Of a stretch of 64,000 bases of DNA, positions 45,505 to 55,215 are shown one piece after another. The DNA comes from Candidatus Falkowella caecavicola (GTDB lineage Bacteria > Bacillota > Clostridia > Oscillospirales > Ruminococcaceae), in NCBI GenBank assembly GCA_904420125.1, contig CAJFUK010000027.1:1-64000 (forward strand), written 5' to 3'. The translations under genes were made by a program, and so were the position numbers. The notes beneath the pieces are model-generated. The model was not told where the DNA came from. It ran no database searches and saw only the letters and a list, made by a program, of their open reading frames with translations. Position 1 is the first letter of the stretch. Every line of letters starts with the position of its first letter.

Positions 45505-48012
45505 ATGGCCGCATCCTTTTTTCGTTCGGACAGGGTTTCCAGAAAAAACTCCGGAAAGAAAAAATTTCTGGTGATTGGTGCTATTTTGTATCTGGTAACC
45601 AGTTATTTGTTCATCAATCTTCTGAATTATTACGGCCGCACCCAAATTTTTTCTTCGGTACTGAATCGAGATCAAGAGATGAATACCCAGACCAGCAGCG
45701 ACTATTATACAGCGGTCAAAGACCTCTTTATCAGTCTGGAAAACAAGCTGCTCAGCGCCTATGAACAGCCGCTGCATATGCTGATGCCGTTCAGCATCTA
45801 CAACCAGCACTACTATTATGATGGACAGGGCTCTGCTTATAACCCCTATGACGCGGATGCGATTGCATACTGGACTGAAAATCAGGAGCCGTTATATGTG
45901 AGTATTCCGGCAGATCAAATTTCTCATATTTTGGACTATTACACAACGGAAGAAGACAATATTGAGTATTTTGCCTATTCGCCGGCACAGCCTTCCGTCG
46001 CTCCGATTACCAATATTGACCTGGATACTCTAACTTTAAAAAGACCTGCTGTATCGGAAAATTCCGGGCTTTCTCCGTCGCTTGTCTTTGTCTCGGGAGA
46101 AACCGAATCCCCGATATCGGAGCAGAAAACAGAAATGGATCTGACCACAGACCCTTCCCTGCTTTTCAAACGGCTGCAACAAAAATTTATGCAAAATTCA
46201 GGTACAGAATATCGTACCATTCTGGTTTATGAAGGCAACGAATTCAGACGCTATGATTATAATAAGCAAACCGACAGCTGGATCTGGAGTGATGATCCAG
46301 GGACTGCCTATGTTCATGAGGGTTCGTATTATCCTCGCGGACGCGAAGCTTTGTCTTATGAAGGCATGTATTTTACCGATCCAAAATATTACGGTACAAC
46401 CTCTATTATTCTGGCTGTAAAAATGGATCTGGCCCCTGGAAACCTATATAATCTGGAGCAGGAATATCTCAATGGACGGATTCCCAGCGGTCAGGAACTG
46501 GCTGCGTTTTTGTTTGCCGTGGGGATGCTCAGCATTCTGATTGTCGCTGTTGGGATGGTAGCCTATGGATTTTCTGCGCGTAGAGAACTGGATGCCGCCA
46601 TTGCCTCGTTAGGCCGGCATGTTCTGGTGGAATGGAAAATTTTACTCAGCCTGCTGTTTCTTTATGGAATGGGAACCTGGATGCTCTACGACATGCTTGC
46701 CTTGTTATTTCTTCTGCCGGCCTTTCTCATTTTCTGTTATCTCTTATATCGGGATATCCGATTAAACGGAACAGGCGCTTTTTTCACCAATACTTTTTTC
46801 CACTGGTGCCGCGCACAGTATCAGCATTTTGAACGCAAGTATCCATTCCAAAAACGGATAAAACATCAGTTTTTCTTTACTTTGGTATGTGTGCCCTGTT
46901 TGCTGTTCATCTGGGTATGTGGTGCACTGTTTATTGACGATATCTTTATTTTGCTGTTCTGGTCCATTATATTTGGTTTTCTGATTTTCCAGACACTGCG
47001 TAATTTTTACCGAACCCTTGGCCGTTTTTGTAATGATATCGGCAAAGTCACCGAACATATCGAAGACGCAGAGAAAGGCCACCTGCAGGAACGAATCCTT
47101 TTTCCGGACACATCCTGCATGTATGAAGCTTCGATTCATATCAACAATCTGTTGAGCAGCCTCTCACAACAGGTAGAAGAGCGAATCAAAAGCGAGCGCA
47201 TGAAAGTCGAACTGATTACCAATGTTTCGCATGATCTGAAAACCCCGCTGACCGCTATGATCAATTATGTAAACCTCTTGAAATGCGAGAAATTGACGCC
47301 CGATTACGCCAATGACTATGTTCTGATTCTGGAGCAGAAAATACAGCGTCTGAAATCCATGGTCGAAGATCTGTTTGATATTGCGAAAGCCAACAGCGGT
47401 AATATGGAGGTTTATCTGGAACGCCTCAACCTTTGTGAAATCTTAACGCAGTCTCTTGCAGAATCTGAAGATGAGATTTTAAAAGCCGCACTGGAATTTA
47501 AACTGAATTTTCCAAAGGAACGGGTATACGTGAAAGCGGACAGCCGAAAATTGTGGCGGGTCATCCAAAACTTAATCGGCAATGTGGTGAAATATTCCCT
47601 AAAAGGGACCAGGGTCTATGTCGATATTACCGAGGCGTCAGGTTATGCTTTTCTGACAATCAAAAATATTTCCAATTATGAAATGACCTTCAGCGCTGAA
47701 GAAATCACAGAACGGTTTAAACGTGGTGATAATGCCAGAAGCGGAGAAGGGTCCGGTCTGGGCCTTTCCATTGTAAAGAGTTTTACTGAAATTCAGAATG
47801 GTCGCTTTTCAGTACAGATTGACGGAGATTTGTTTAAAGCTGTACTGGAGCTGCCTCTGATGCCGCCGGAACCAGCGGAAGACAGGAATCCTGAGCCGCC
47901 GCTGCAGACTCTTCTTCCAGAGAACATATCATCGAACAGGGATCCGGAAAAAACGGTCTTTTCTGGAACGGCAGAAACCGCAAAAGGCTCTGCGGAAAAC
48001 GAAAGTTCCTGA
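45505..48012 (+). CDS. Large multi-pass sensor histidine kinase
   Basis: 835 residues. One N-terminal membrane helix (about 23-41), an extracytoplasmic domain of about 290 residues, then five further helices (about 332-355, 378-396, 397-416, 456-477, 481-499). Next come a HAMP-like linker and HisKA with NVSHDLKTPLTAM (phospho-His H576), then HATPase_c with N693 in NLIGNVVKYS and GEGSGLGLSIVKSF near 748-762. A Pro/Glu-rich tail of about 50 residues ends the protein. The sensor half does not match a domain I know. Start ATG at 45505 has AGGAGG upstream. Confidence 0.9.
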   Translation: MAASFFRSDRVSRKNSGKKKFLVIGAILYLVTSYLFINLLNYYGRTQIFSSVLNRDQEMNTQTSSDYYTAVKDLFISLENKLLSAYEQPLHMLMPFSIYNQHYYYDGQGSAYNPYDADAIAYWTENQEPLYVSIPADQISHILDYYTTEEDNIEYFAYSPAQPSVAPITNIDLDTLTLKRPAVSENSGLSPSLVFVSGETESPISEQKTEMDLTTDPSLLFKRLQQKFMQNSGTEYRTILVYEGNEFRRYDYNKQTDSWIWSDDPGTAYVHEGSYYPRGREALSYEGMYFTDPKYYGTTSIILAVKMDLAPGNLYNLEQEYLNGRIPSGQELAAFLFAVGMLSILIVAVGMVAYGFSARRELDAAIASLGRHVLVEWKILLSLLFLYGMGTWMLYDMLALLFLLPAFLIFCYLLYRDIRLNGTGAFFTNTFFHWCRAQYQHFERKYPFQKRIKHQFFFTLVCVPCLLFIWVCGALFIDDIFILLFWSIIFGFLIFQTLRNFYRTLGRFCNDIGKVTEHIEDAEKGHLQERILFPDTSCMYEASIHINNLLSSLSQQVEERIKSERMKVELITNVSHDLKTPLTAMINYVNLLKCEKLTPDYANDYVLILEQKIQRLKSMVEDLFDIAKANSGNMEVYLERLNLCEILTQSLAESEDEILKAALEFKLNFPKERVYVKADSRKLWRVIQNLIGNVVKYSLKGTRVYVDITEASGYAFLTIKNISNYEMTFSAEEITERFKRGDNARSGEGSGLGLSIVKSFTEIQNGRFSVQIDGDLFKAVLELPLMPPEPAEDRNPEPPLQTLLPENISSNRDPEKTVFSGTAETAKGSAENESS

Positions 48013-48061
48013 TAACAGGAGCAGGAAGTCGCTTGGTGCACTCCCTGCTCCTGTTATTTTT
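48012..48061 (+). terminator. Rho-independent terminator after the large kinase
   Basis: ATAACAGGAGCAGG at 48012-48025 pairs with CCTGCTCCTGTTAT at 48044-48057 (14 bp), followed by a T-run into 48061. The hairpin starts inside the kinase stop codon, and the T-run overlaps the stop codon of the convergent minus-strand lplA-like gene, so it separates the two operons. Confidence 0.88.
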
Positions 48062-49802
48062 ATTCGGCCTGCGCTGCCTTGACAGCATTTTCTGCTTCTG
48101 CTCTGGCTTTTCCCTGCGCAATATCCCAGGCAACACATTCATCGTAACCGTAGGATTTGGCAGAATCAATCATCTGATTGACCAATTGTTCAAATTCCTC
48201 ATCATTTTTGGCATACATCGCCTTCCAGGTGCCGTCTTTAATAGCAGTGGATACCTGTTTATATTTAATGTCCAGCGCCGCATCCCGCGGAGGCTTGACG
48301 AAATCCGTACCGATTGCGACTGCACGGTAATTGTGTTCATCCAGATATTCATCCGGCGTTAAAGCACCCGCCCATTCTCTCCAGGCTGCAGTTGCCGGAT
48401 CCACCGGGCGTTCCAGTGTTGACTGCCAGAAATTATGATTATACCGTTCCCCTGTTTCCGGATTCAGCGCGTCAATGGAGAAGGTCGTATTATTGATCTG
48501 ATTCATGCCGTCCGCCCACTTTCCTCCGCCATATTCCTGGGGGACTGTGGCCTGCTTGTCCTGTTGGGTTTGCCAGCCGAAATCTGTCAGATAGGCCTTG
48601 CCATCCTCCCGATAATCCCAGGTCAGTCCCTGCGGTCCAAAGTTAGAGGTCATCACGCCCTCCGGCGTACATAGCCAGTTTAGAAATTCCATGATACGTT
48701 CCGGATATTCTGCATGAGCGCCAATTGCCCATACACGGTTATTTCCAAAAACATTCAGACCGTAGGCCAAATTTTTCTGATCCTGTGCGGCAACAGTCAG
48801 CATGGCCTTACCTTCTTCCAGCCTTGTTGGCGTATTATAGTTTGCCGGTCCCTGCCAGGAAAAAATGCTGTAATGCACCCGTCCGTCTGCATATTTCTGG
48901 GTAACGTCATCTACTGTCTGGGTTGCAGACTCCGGGTCCAGAATTCCCATCTGATAAGCCTGATTGAAAAAGCGCAGCGCCCGCATATACATGCCGTCCG
49001 GATCCAGTACCGGTTCGCAGACCTGGTTTTCTGTATCATAGAGTGTCAGGCCCCATTCATCATATCCATAAAAGGCGCCCATGGCTTTAACCGCCATGAC
49101 TGTATCCCCATCCCAATCGCTAAACAGAGAAAAAGCATAAGCCGGCAGACCGGAATCCCCGGTAGGCTGTGCATCGACCATTTGTTTTAAAACCGGGAGA
49201 AAATCTTCCAGGGTCGGAATCTCCGGCGCGCCGATTTGCTGATACAGATCAAATCGAATGTCCGGATGATAAATATAGGCTTCTGCCTGCTCGGCTGAGG
49301 AAGCGACATTGTGTCCAAATCCATACAGAGCTTCTCCTTCGCCAAAGGCACGGCTGTTTTTCTCGAGTGCCGCTGCCATGGTTCGTTCAATATCCGGTCC
49401 ATACCGGCCGATCAGATCATCTTCATACCAGTCCAGTAGCATACCCGCCTCAATGGCTGCGGTGTACTCATCCCCGTCATTGCCGAAGACTATCAGATCG
49501 CCCAGATCTCCGGATTCCATGCGGGTGGCAAAAACACCCTCACCGGATGGAACAATATTAAGAACAATATTGAATTTATCTTTAATGACTTTGGCAAACC
49601 AGCCGATTTGTTCTCCCGCATAGTTGGCCAATTGAGAATATACGTCAATCCGATAGGTTTCCGCATGTGAAATCCCCGCTTCGCTGTTGGAGTTTTCCGA
49701 GGAACCGCCGGAGGACTCTTCGTTTCCCGGCTTACAGGATGAAAAAGCCGTCATAGAAAGAACGGCTGCCAGCAAAGCCGCTGTCCATCGTCTAAAATAC
49801 AT
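48060..49802 (-). CDS. Extracellular solute-binding lipoprotein, LplA-like
   Basis: 580 residues. Signal peptide with lipobox FSSC (Cys23), then a Ser/Asn-rich linker (SGGSSENSNS) and a large periplasmic-binding fold of the SBP family 1/LplA type. The segments NLAYGLNVFGNNRVWAIGAH and FLNWLCTPEGVMTSNFGPQGLTW are typical of sugar-binding lipoproteins with long C-terminal helices. It delivers a carbohydrate, probably an oligosaccharide, to the LplB/LplC permeases. Ligand unknown. It is the third gene of the importer operon, with AGGGGAGG before the ATG. Confidence 0.92.
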   Translation of the reverse strand: MYFRRWTAALLAAVLSMTAFSSCKPGNEESSGGSSENSNSEAGISHAETYRIDVYSQLANYAGEQIGWFAKVIKDKFNIVLNIVPSGEGVFATRMESGDLGDLIVFGNDGDEYTAAIEAGMLLDWYEDDLIGRYGPDIERTMAAALEKNSRAFGEGEALYGFGHNVASSAEQAEAYIYHPDIRFDLYQQIGAPEIPTLEDFLPVLKQMVDAQPTGDSGLPAYAFSLFSDWDGDTVMAVKAMGAFYGYDEWGLTLYDTENQVCEPVLDPDGMYMRALRFFNQAYQMGILDPESATQTVDDVTQKYADGRVHYSIFSWQGPANYNTPTRLEEGKAMLTVAAQDQKNLAYGLNVFGNNRVWAIGAHAEYPERIMEFLNWLCTPEGVMTSNFGPQGLTWDYREDGKAYLTDFGWQTQQDKQATVPQEYGGGKWADGMNQINNTTFSIDALNPETGERYNHNFWQSTLERPVDPATAAWREWAGALTPDEYLDEHNYRAVAIGTDFVKPPRDAALDIKYKQVSTAIKDGTWKAMYAKNDEEFEQLVNQMIDSAKSYGYDECVAWDIAQGKARAEAENAVKAAQAE

Positions 49803-49817
49803 TTTTATACCTCCCCT

Positions 49818-50759
49818 TTACCCTTTAACCGCGCCAATCATAATACCCTTGACAAAAAAGCGCTGCAAAAACGGGTAAACAAATAAAATTGGAAACACGA
49901 CGACCATGGATATTGTCATTTTAACCGCTCGTGGCGAAAGCGACTGCGTCAGATCCAGCCCGGAAAGATTTCCGCCCGACTGCATAGCCGACTGCAGGTT
50001 ATTGGTCTGGTTTAAATAACGGTATAATACATACTGCAACGTAAAATTCTTTTCATCCGTCATCAGCATCAATGTATCCGTGAAGGCGTTCCAGTGACCG
50101 ATCGCACAGAATATAGCAATCGTCGCCAGGATCGGTGTACACAAAGGCCATATAATCCGGGTGAAAATCGTAAAATACCCCGCTCCGTCTAAACTGGCCG
50201 ATTCTTCCAGCGCAGAAGGAATGGATTCAATATAGGTCTTGACCAGGATGATATTGTACGGCGCTACAATACCCGGAATAATATAGGCCCAGAAATTATT
50301 GTTTAGTCCCAGCATCACCATATTCATGTACCAGGGAATGAGCCCTGCGTTAAAATACATCGTGATGACAATTGCGCGGTACCAGAATTTTCGGCCCCAC
50401 ATCTCCCGTTTTGTGACCAGATAACCAACCAGCGCTGAAGCAGTGACCGTAAAAGCCGTTCCAATGACTGTTCGTCCAATAGAGACCAAAGCCGCTCTGC
50501 CCAGTCCCCTGGTCTGTAGGACGCTGATATAATTCTCCAAATGCAGTCCTTTTGGAATCAGAATAATGGAACCGGTTTTGACCAGTTCATTGTCGCTGAT
50601 GGTATTGATAAACAAATAATAAAAAGGCAGCACACAAATGAAAGTAAATAAGGTAAATAACGTGTAATTCACAATATGAAAAACAATATCGCCCTTACTC
50701 TGCCTGATTCGATGTCTGTTGAAGGTGTTGTGTTCCAGTGTCTTTGCAGACCTTCCCAT
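49818..50759 (-). CDS. Carbohydrate ABC transporter permease, LplC-like
   Basis: About 313 residues from the ATG at 50759 (MGRSAKTLEHNTFNRHR); GGGGGG lies 7 nt upstream, whereas the ATG at 50765 is too close. Six membrane helices, conserved ALEESASLDGAGYFTIFTRIIWPLCTPIL (the EAA-type coupling motif). C-terminus ends VKGIMIGAVKG, typical of the family. It pairs with the LplB-like permease; no ATPase is encoded, so a shared MsmX-type ATPase is presumably used. Confidence 0.92.
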   Translation of the reverse strand: MGRSAKTLEHNTFNRHRIRQSKGDIVFHIVNYTLFTLFTFICVLPFYYLFINTISDNELVKTGSIILIPKGLHLENYISVLQTRGLGRAALVSIGRTVIGTAFTVTASALVGYLVTKREMWGRKFWYRAIVITMYFNAGLIPWYMNMVMLGLNNNFWAYIIPGIVAPYNIILVKTYIESIPSALEESASLDGAGYFTIFTRIIWPLCTPILATIAIFCAIGHWNAFTDTLMLMTDEKNFTLQYVLYRYLNQTNNLQSAMQSGGNLSGLDLTQSLSPRAVKMTISMVVVFPILFVYPFLQRFFVKGIMIGAVKG

Positions 50760-50771
50760 AGACATTCCCCC

Positions 50772-52226
50772 CTATACAATACTTTCTCCGCGAAAGAGCT
50801 TGGAAAGCCCGTTTGCAACAAAAAGAAGAATGACACTGATGATCGATTTCATCATACTAATCACCGTTGCAAGCGGGATACTGTTTGTACTGCCCAGACC
50901 CAGTGTATAAACATACAGATCCAGCACTTCGATCGTATCTTTATTCATCGCATTGCGGAAGACAAGATACTGATCCATTCCATTGCTTAATATGCTTGCA
51001 ATGGACAAAAGCAGAAGAACGAAGTACGTGGGCAGCAGCCCCGGCACAGTAATATGCCAGATTTTTCGAAACCGTCCCGCACCATCAACCGTGGCCGCCT
51101 CATAGAGCTGCTGGTCAATCCCGGCGATTGCTGCCAGATACATGATCGCGCCCCATCCGAGTCCTTTCCATAGTCCCCAGGCCAGCATTTTCAGCCATAT
51201 ATGCTCGGAAGAAAGCAAAAAGTTAATACCATGATCAATAAGGCCCAGATTCAGCAGAATCCGGTTCACCAACCCTCCATCCACTGAAAAAATGGCAAAT
51301 GCAAAAGAATATACCAGCACCCAGCTGATAAAATTGGGAATCGTGGTCAGTGTCTGGACGATACGGCGGTAACGAGGAGAAGGAATTTCCGACAAAAAGA
51401 TAGCAAAAGCCATGGAACACCAGGAAGTTGCAATGCCCAGCCCGCTCATCGCTAATGTATTCCGAAGCACACGGAACAGGTCCGCACGTGTAGCCGGATT
51501 TTCAAATAACGTTTGAAACCAGTAAAAGCCGACAAAATTTTCTGATTTTAAGGGAATACCCGGTTTGTAGTTGTAAAAGGCATATCTCCAGCCCCAAAGC
51601 GGAAGATAGGAAAAAATAAAGGTCAAAATCAGAAACGGCAACAACAGTAAAAACAGCCGGTATTTTGGCTGCATGGAAAATTTTTGATCGGGCGTCGGAC
51701 GGGGCAGCGAAAAATATTCAATCGCTGCAAAAACCACGATGATCCCAGCAAGAAGAAGCAACAGGTATCCACCTAAAGGCACAGTTCCCTCCAGCGCTTC
51801 TCCCATTTGTCCGGCCAGAGGAAATAGCCCCAGCAACCCAAGCACTACGACCGTACCGGAAACGGCAGATATCATGGCTCCCATTCTCTTCATACGCAAT
51901 TCGCCGAGAGAAAAACATGCGCCGGCTGCCAGCCCGGAAAATCCCAAAAAAATGACTACGGAAACTGCATATAGCCAATTCACCGTTCCTGCCAATTCCG
52001 GTGTTTTGCGGATATATTTTGCAAACCCGCCGGACAGATCAGAATAAGAAATAGCTGTACTGAAAAAAGATGCATGATCATTGACAGGTTTTGCTATACG
52101 CGCAGGATTCAACGCAGGTATAAAAGCGCTGGCTAGCAAAAGAATAATAAAAATCCGAAGCAGCATCATTCCAATGTTTTGTGTCCCTTTTTTAGTTGCA
52201 ACATGCATTTCGGATCGCACCCCCAT
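50772..52226 (-). CDS. Carbohydrate ABC transporter permease, LplB-like, with N-terminal membrane extension
   Basis: 484 residues, well over the usual about 300. The C-terminal part (from about 190, KYRLFLLLLPFLILTF) is a normal LplB/YteP permease with the EAA loop YEAATVDGAGRFRKIWHITVPGLLPTYF. The first about 165 residues form an extra block: a helix at about 19-40, an extracytoplasmic stretch of about 45 residues, and three more helices (about 84-107, 117-140, 149-168). The start could be 52208 instead (ATG after GGGGGTG). First gene of the importer operon. Confidence 0.85.
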   Translation of the reverse strand: MGVRSEMHVATKKGTQNIGMMLLRIFIILLLASAFIPALNPARIAKPVNDHASFFSTAISYSDLSGGFAKYIRKTPELAGTVNWLYAVSVVIFLGFSGLAAGACFSLGELRMKRMGAMISAVSGTVVVLGLLGLFPLAGQMGEALEGTVPLGGYLLLLLAGIIVVFAAIEYFSLPRPTPDQKFSMQPKYRLFLLLLPFLILTFIFSYLPLWGWRYAFYNYKPGIPLKSENFVGFYWFQTLFENPATRADLFRVLRNTLAMSGLGIATSWCSMAFAIFLSEIPSPRYRRIVQTLTTIPNFISWVLVYSFAFAIFSVDGGLVNRILLNLGLIDHGINFLLSSEHIWLKMLAWGLWKGLGWGAIMYLAAIAGIDQQLYEAATVDGAGRFRKIWHITVPGLLPTYFVLLLLSIASILSNGMDQYLVFRNAMNKDTIEVLDLYVYTLGLGSTNSIPLATVISMMKSIISVILLFVANGLSKLFRGESIV

Positions 52227-52272
52227 TTTTTCGCAGGAATCCTGCGGTATTCAACAAAATAACTGCTTGTTT

Positions 52273-52301
52273 ATTATCTGCCCCAAAAGTAAAATATACA
52301 A
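52273..52301 (-). promoter_or_regulatory. Possible promoter of the Lpl-type importer operon
   Basis: On the minus strand TTGTAT (52301-52296), 17 bp, then GATAAT (52278-52273). The likely transcript start near 52266 would place the 15-bp palindrome 52232-52246 about 20-34 nt into the transcript, a typical repressor position. Confidence 0.45.
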
Positions 52302-52366
52302 AATAAAAATTCCCAGCATGCTGTGTTGACCTGGTCAAAATAAAGAGAAAATCCGAAGGAAGTGCT

Positions 52367-52394
52367 TTGCAAAACGACTTTTTTCGTGTATAAT
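52367..52394 (+). promoter_or_regulatory. Sigma-A promoter of radC-uvrB-uvrA
   Basis: TTGCAA (52367-52372), 16 bp, TATAAT (52389-52394), about 45 bp before radC. No SOS-type box (GAACN4GTTC) was seen, although uvr genes are often LexA-controlled. Confidence 0.65.
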
Positions 52395-52438
52395 AATCAA
52401 AGTTAGATATCATTATTTTTGAGAGGGAAGGAATTTAA

Positions 52439-53209
52439 ATGGCAGAAAAATCTGGAAATAAAACAGAACCAACTTCCCAAAATACAGAGCAGGCCAAGAA
52501 AAGCCGTCCGAAACCGGGCGGCGTGCATCACGCACATCGTCAACGGGTGAAACAACGGTTTCATGAGCAAGGACTGGATGCATTTCCTGCACATAATAAA
52601 ATGGAAATGTTGCTCTTTTTTGGCATTCCACAGGGAGATACCAATGAAATCGCACACCGCCTGCTCCAGGAATTCGGCAGCATTTCAGGCGTATTGGATG
52701 CGCCATATGAAGAACTGCTGAAGATCAAGGGAATCGGGGAAAATGCAGCCACTTTATTAAAACTGATCCCTGCCATCAGCCGCGCATACATGGTGGATCT
52801 CGCACACAGGAATCAGGTTCTAGATACCAGCGCCAAAGTGATTACTTATATCTCTCCTCTGTTTATCGGAGAACAGGACGAACAGTGCTATCTGATCTGT
52901 TTGAACAGTGGGATGCAGGTTCTTCGCTGCGAAAAGATTGCTTCCGGATCGTTTCATCAGGTGTCGGCTGACCTGCTGCGCATTATCTCCATCATTACAA
53001 AATGCAGAGCTACACATTGTATTCTTACCCACAACCATCCTTCCGCACTGGCGCTACCTTCTTCTTCCGATCTCAGCGCCACAGCGGCATTACAAAAGGG
53101 CTTGGCGACTGTCGGCGTCACCTTGGTTGATCATGTGATCGCTGACCGGACCGGAGACTGCTGTTCATTGCGGGAGATCGGCGCTTTACAGCAGCCGCAC
53201 GGATTTTAA
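52439..53209 (+). CDS. radC: RadC/JAMM-domain DNA repair-associated protein
   Basis: 256 residues. N-terminal helix-hairpin-helix region ([21 protein letters not shown]) and C-terminal MPN/JAMM domain with the metal motif [15 protein letters not shown]. It has the usual RadC layout plus an extra about 30 N-terminal residues rich in Lys/Ser. RadC's biochemical role is unsettled; it may be a DNA-associated peptidase or nuclease. GGAAGG precedes the ATG at 8 nt. It is 17 bp before uvrB and probably co-transcribed with it. Confidence 0.93.
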   Translation: MAEKSGNKTEPTSQNTEQAKKSRPKPGGVHHAHRQRVKQRFHEQGLDAFPAHNKMEMLLFFGIPQGDTNEIAHRLLQEFGSISGVLDAPYEELLKIKGIGENAATLLKLIPAISRAYMVDLAHRNQVLDTSAKVITYISPLFIGEQDEQCYLICLNSGMQVLRCEKIASGSFHQVSADLLRIISIITKCRATHCILTHNHPSALALPSSSDLSATAALQKGLATVGVTLVDHVIADRTGDCCSLREIGALQQPHGF

Positions 53210-53226
53210 TACAAAGAGGAATCAGC

Positions 53227-55191
53227 ATGGATCATTTTGAACTTGTTTCTAACTATCAGCCAACCGGCGATCAGCCGCAGGCGATTGATAAACTGGTCAA
53301 CGGTATCAACAGCGGGATGAAAGAACAAATCCTGTTGGGCGTGACCGGTTCCGGCAAAACTTTTACGATGGCCAATGTGATTGCACGGACCAACCGGCCG
53401 ACCCTGGTTTTGGCCCACAACAAGACATTGGCAGCTCAGCTTTGCAGCGAATTTAAGGAATTTTTTCCGCATAATGCTGTGGAATATTTTGTGAGTTATT
53501 ATGACTATTATCAGCCGGAGGCCTATATCCCCCATACGGATACCTATATTGAAAAAGACAGTGCGATCAATGAAGAAATTGATAAACTGCGGCATTCTGC
53601 TACAACAGCGCTTTCCGAACGTCGGGACGTCATTATTGTCGCAAGTGTCTCCTGTATTTATAGCCTCGGCAGCCCGATTGATTATCGGAACATGGTGATT
53701 TCCCTGCGTCCCGGTATGGAAAAAAGCCGGGATGATCTGATTCGTAAACTGGTCGAGATCCAATATACGCGAAACGACGTGAACTTTGTCCGGAACAAGT
53801 TCCGAGTACGGGGCGATGTTGTGGAAATTTTTCCGGCCAACTCTAACGACACAGCCATCAGGGTCGAATTTTTTGGCGACGAAATTGACCGCATCACAGA
53901 GATCAACGCATTGACCGGGGAAGTAAAGAGTACCCTTTCTCATGCAGCGATCTACCCGTCTTCCCATTATACGGTTCCTGCGGATAAGCTGCGGCAGGCG
54001 GTCCGTGAGCTGGAAGATGAGATGAATGAGCGCATTAAATATTTTACTGAGCATGATATGCTTTTGGAAGCGCAGCGTATTAAGCAGCGTACGATGTATG
54101 ACCTGGAGATGTTAGAGGAAATCGGATTTTGTAAGGGCATTGAAAACTATTCCCGTGTTCTTGCCGGACGCCCGGCCGGCAGTACGCCCTATACCCTCTT
54201 TGATCATTTTCCGGATGATTTTCTTTTATTTGTCGATGAATCCCACGTCAGCGTGCCACAGGTACGCGGTATGTTTTTCGGCGATCACGGCCGTAAAAAA
54301 ACTCTGGTGGATTACGGATTCCGTTTGCCCTCCGCGTATGATAATCGTCCTTTGAATTTTGATGAATTTTACAGTAAATTAAATCAGACAATCTATGTCA
54401 GCGCCACACCTGGGCCGTTTGAAAAAGAACACAGCCAGCAAATCGTCGAACAGGTCATCCGGCCGACCGGTCTGGTGGATCCGGAAGTCATTGTCAAACC
54501 GGTAGCCGGCCAGATTGAGGATCTCCTGCTGGAAATCAATCAGCGTGTTGAACGCAAGGAGCGGGTTCTGGTTACGACACTGACAAAAAAAATGGCGGAA
54601 GATCTGACGGCTTTCCTGGACAAAGCCGGCGTACGCGTGCGTTATATGCACCATGATATTGATACCATTGAGCGGATGGAAATCATCCGGGATCTCCGGT
54701 TAGGGGAATTTGACGTGCTGGTAGGGATTAACCTGCTGCGGGAGGGGTTGGATATTCCAGAAGTTTCCCTGGTCTGTATCCTGGATGCAGATAAGGAAGG
54801 TTTTCTGCGTTCTGAAACCTCTCTCATTCAGACCATCGGCCGTGCAGCGCGCAATGCCGGCGGACAGGTCATCATGTATGCAGATAGTGTGACAGGTTCT
54901 ATGGAACGGGCGCTGATCGAAACAGAGCGCCGCCGCAAAATACAGATAGCCTATAATGAAGCGCATGGCATCGTCCCGCAAACGATCAAAAAAGATGTCC
55001 GGGAAATCCTGGAAATTTCCAGCAAAGAAACGGCTGATAAACCAAAAAGCAGTAAACGAATGAGCCGTAAGGAAAAAGATGCGCTGATTGAAAAACTCAC
55101 CGCAGAAATGAAGAACGCTGCCAAGCTGCTGGAATTTGAGCATGCCGCTTACCTGCGCGACAGAATACAGATGCTTAAGAATGAAAAATAA
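53227..55191 (+). CDS. uvrB: Excinuclease ABC subunit B
   Basis: 654 residues. Walker [14 protein letters not shown], beta-hairpin region [16 protein letters not shown]-like FVDESHVS, helicase motif [11 protein letters not shown], and a C-terminal UVR motif ([23 protein letters not shown]) that binds UvrC. It verifies damage in nucleotide excision repair. uvrA follows after 24 bp; uvrC is not in this window. Confidence 0.97.
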   Translation: MDHFELVSNYQPTGDQPQAIDKLVNGINSGMKEQILLGVTGSGKTFTMANVIARTNRPTLVLAHNKTLAAQLCSEFKEFFPHNAVEYFVSYYDYYQPEAYIPHTDTYIEKDSAINEEIDKLRHSATTALSERRDVIIVASVSCIYSLGSPIDYRNMVISLRPGMEKSRDDLIRKLVEIQYTRNDVNFVRNKFRVRGDVVEIFPANSNDTAIRVEFFGDEIDRITEINALTGEVKSTLSHAAIYPSSHYTVPADKLRQAVRELEDEMNERIKYFTEHDMLLEAQRIKQRTMYDLEMLEEIGFCKGIENYSRVLAGRPAGSTPYTLFDHFPDDFLLFVDESHVSVPQVRGMFFGDHGRKKTLVDYGFRLPSAYDNRPLNFDEFYSKLNQTIYVSATPGPFEKEHSQQIVEQVIRPTGLVDPEVIVKPVAGQIEDLLLEINQRVERKERVLVTTLTKKMAEDLTAFLDKAGVRVRYMHHDIDTIERMEIIRDLRLGEFDVLVGINLLREGLDIPEVSLVCILDADKEGFLRSETSLIQTIGRAARNAGGQVIMYADSVTGSMERALIETERRRKIQIAYNEAHGIVPQTIKKDVREILEISSKETADKPKSSKRMSRKEKDALIEKLTAEMKNAAKLLEFEHAAYLRDRIQMLKNEK

Positions 55192-55215
55192 AGAGAACGA
55201 TAAGGGGAACAGAAC

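Larger units (their letters stand above)
52227..52438. other. Divergent intergenic region between the importer operon and radC
   Basis: This gap holds divergent promoters (52273-52301 minus, 52367-52394 plus) and two operator-like palindromes: CGCAGGA-A-TCCTGCG at 52232-52246 in the importer leader, and TTGACC-T-GGTCAA at 52326-52338 between the promoters. No gene is supported here. Confidence 0.5.

Noticed and set aside
47793..48169. Minus-strand frames over the end of the large kinase
   Set aside because: They are antisense shadows of the kinase and of the terminator region, with no ribosome binding site.
52932..55191. SOS/LexA control of radC-uvrB-uvrA and ruvCAB
   Set aside because: I looked for GAACN4GTTC-type boxes near the promoters and start codons and saw none.
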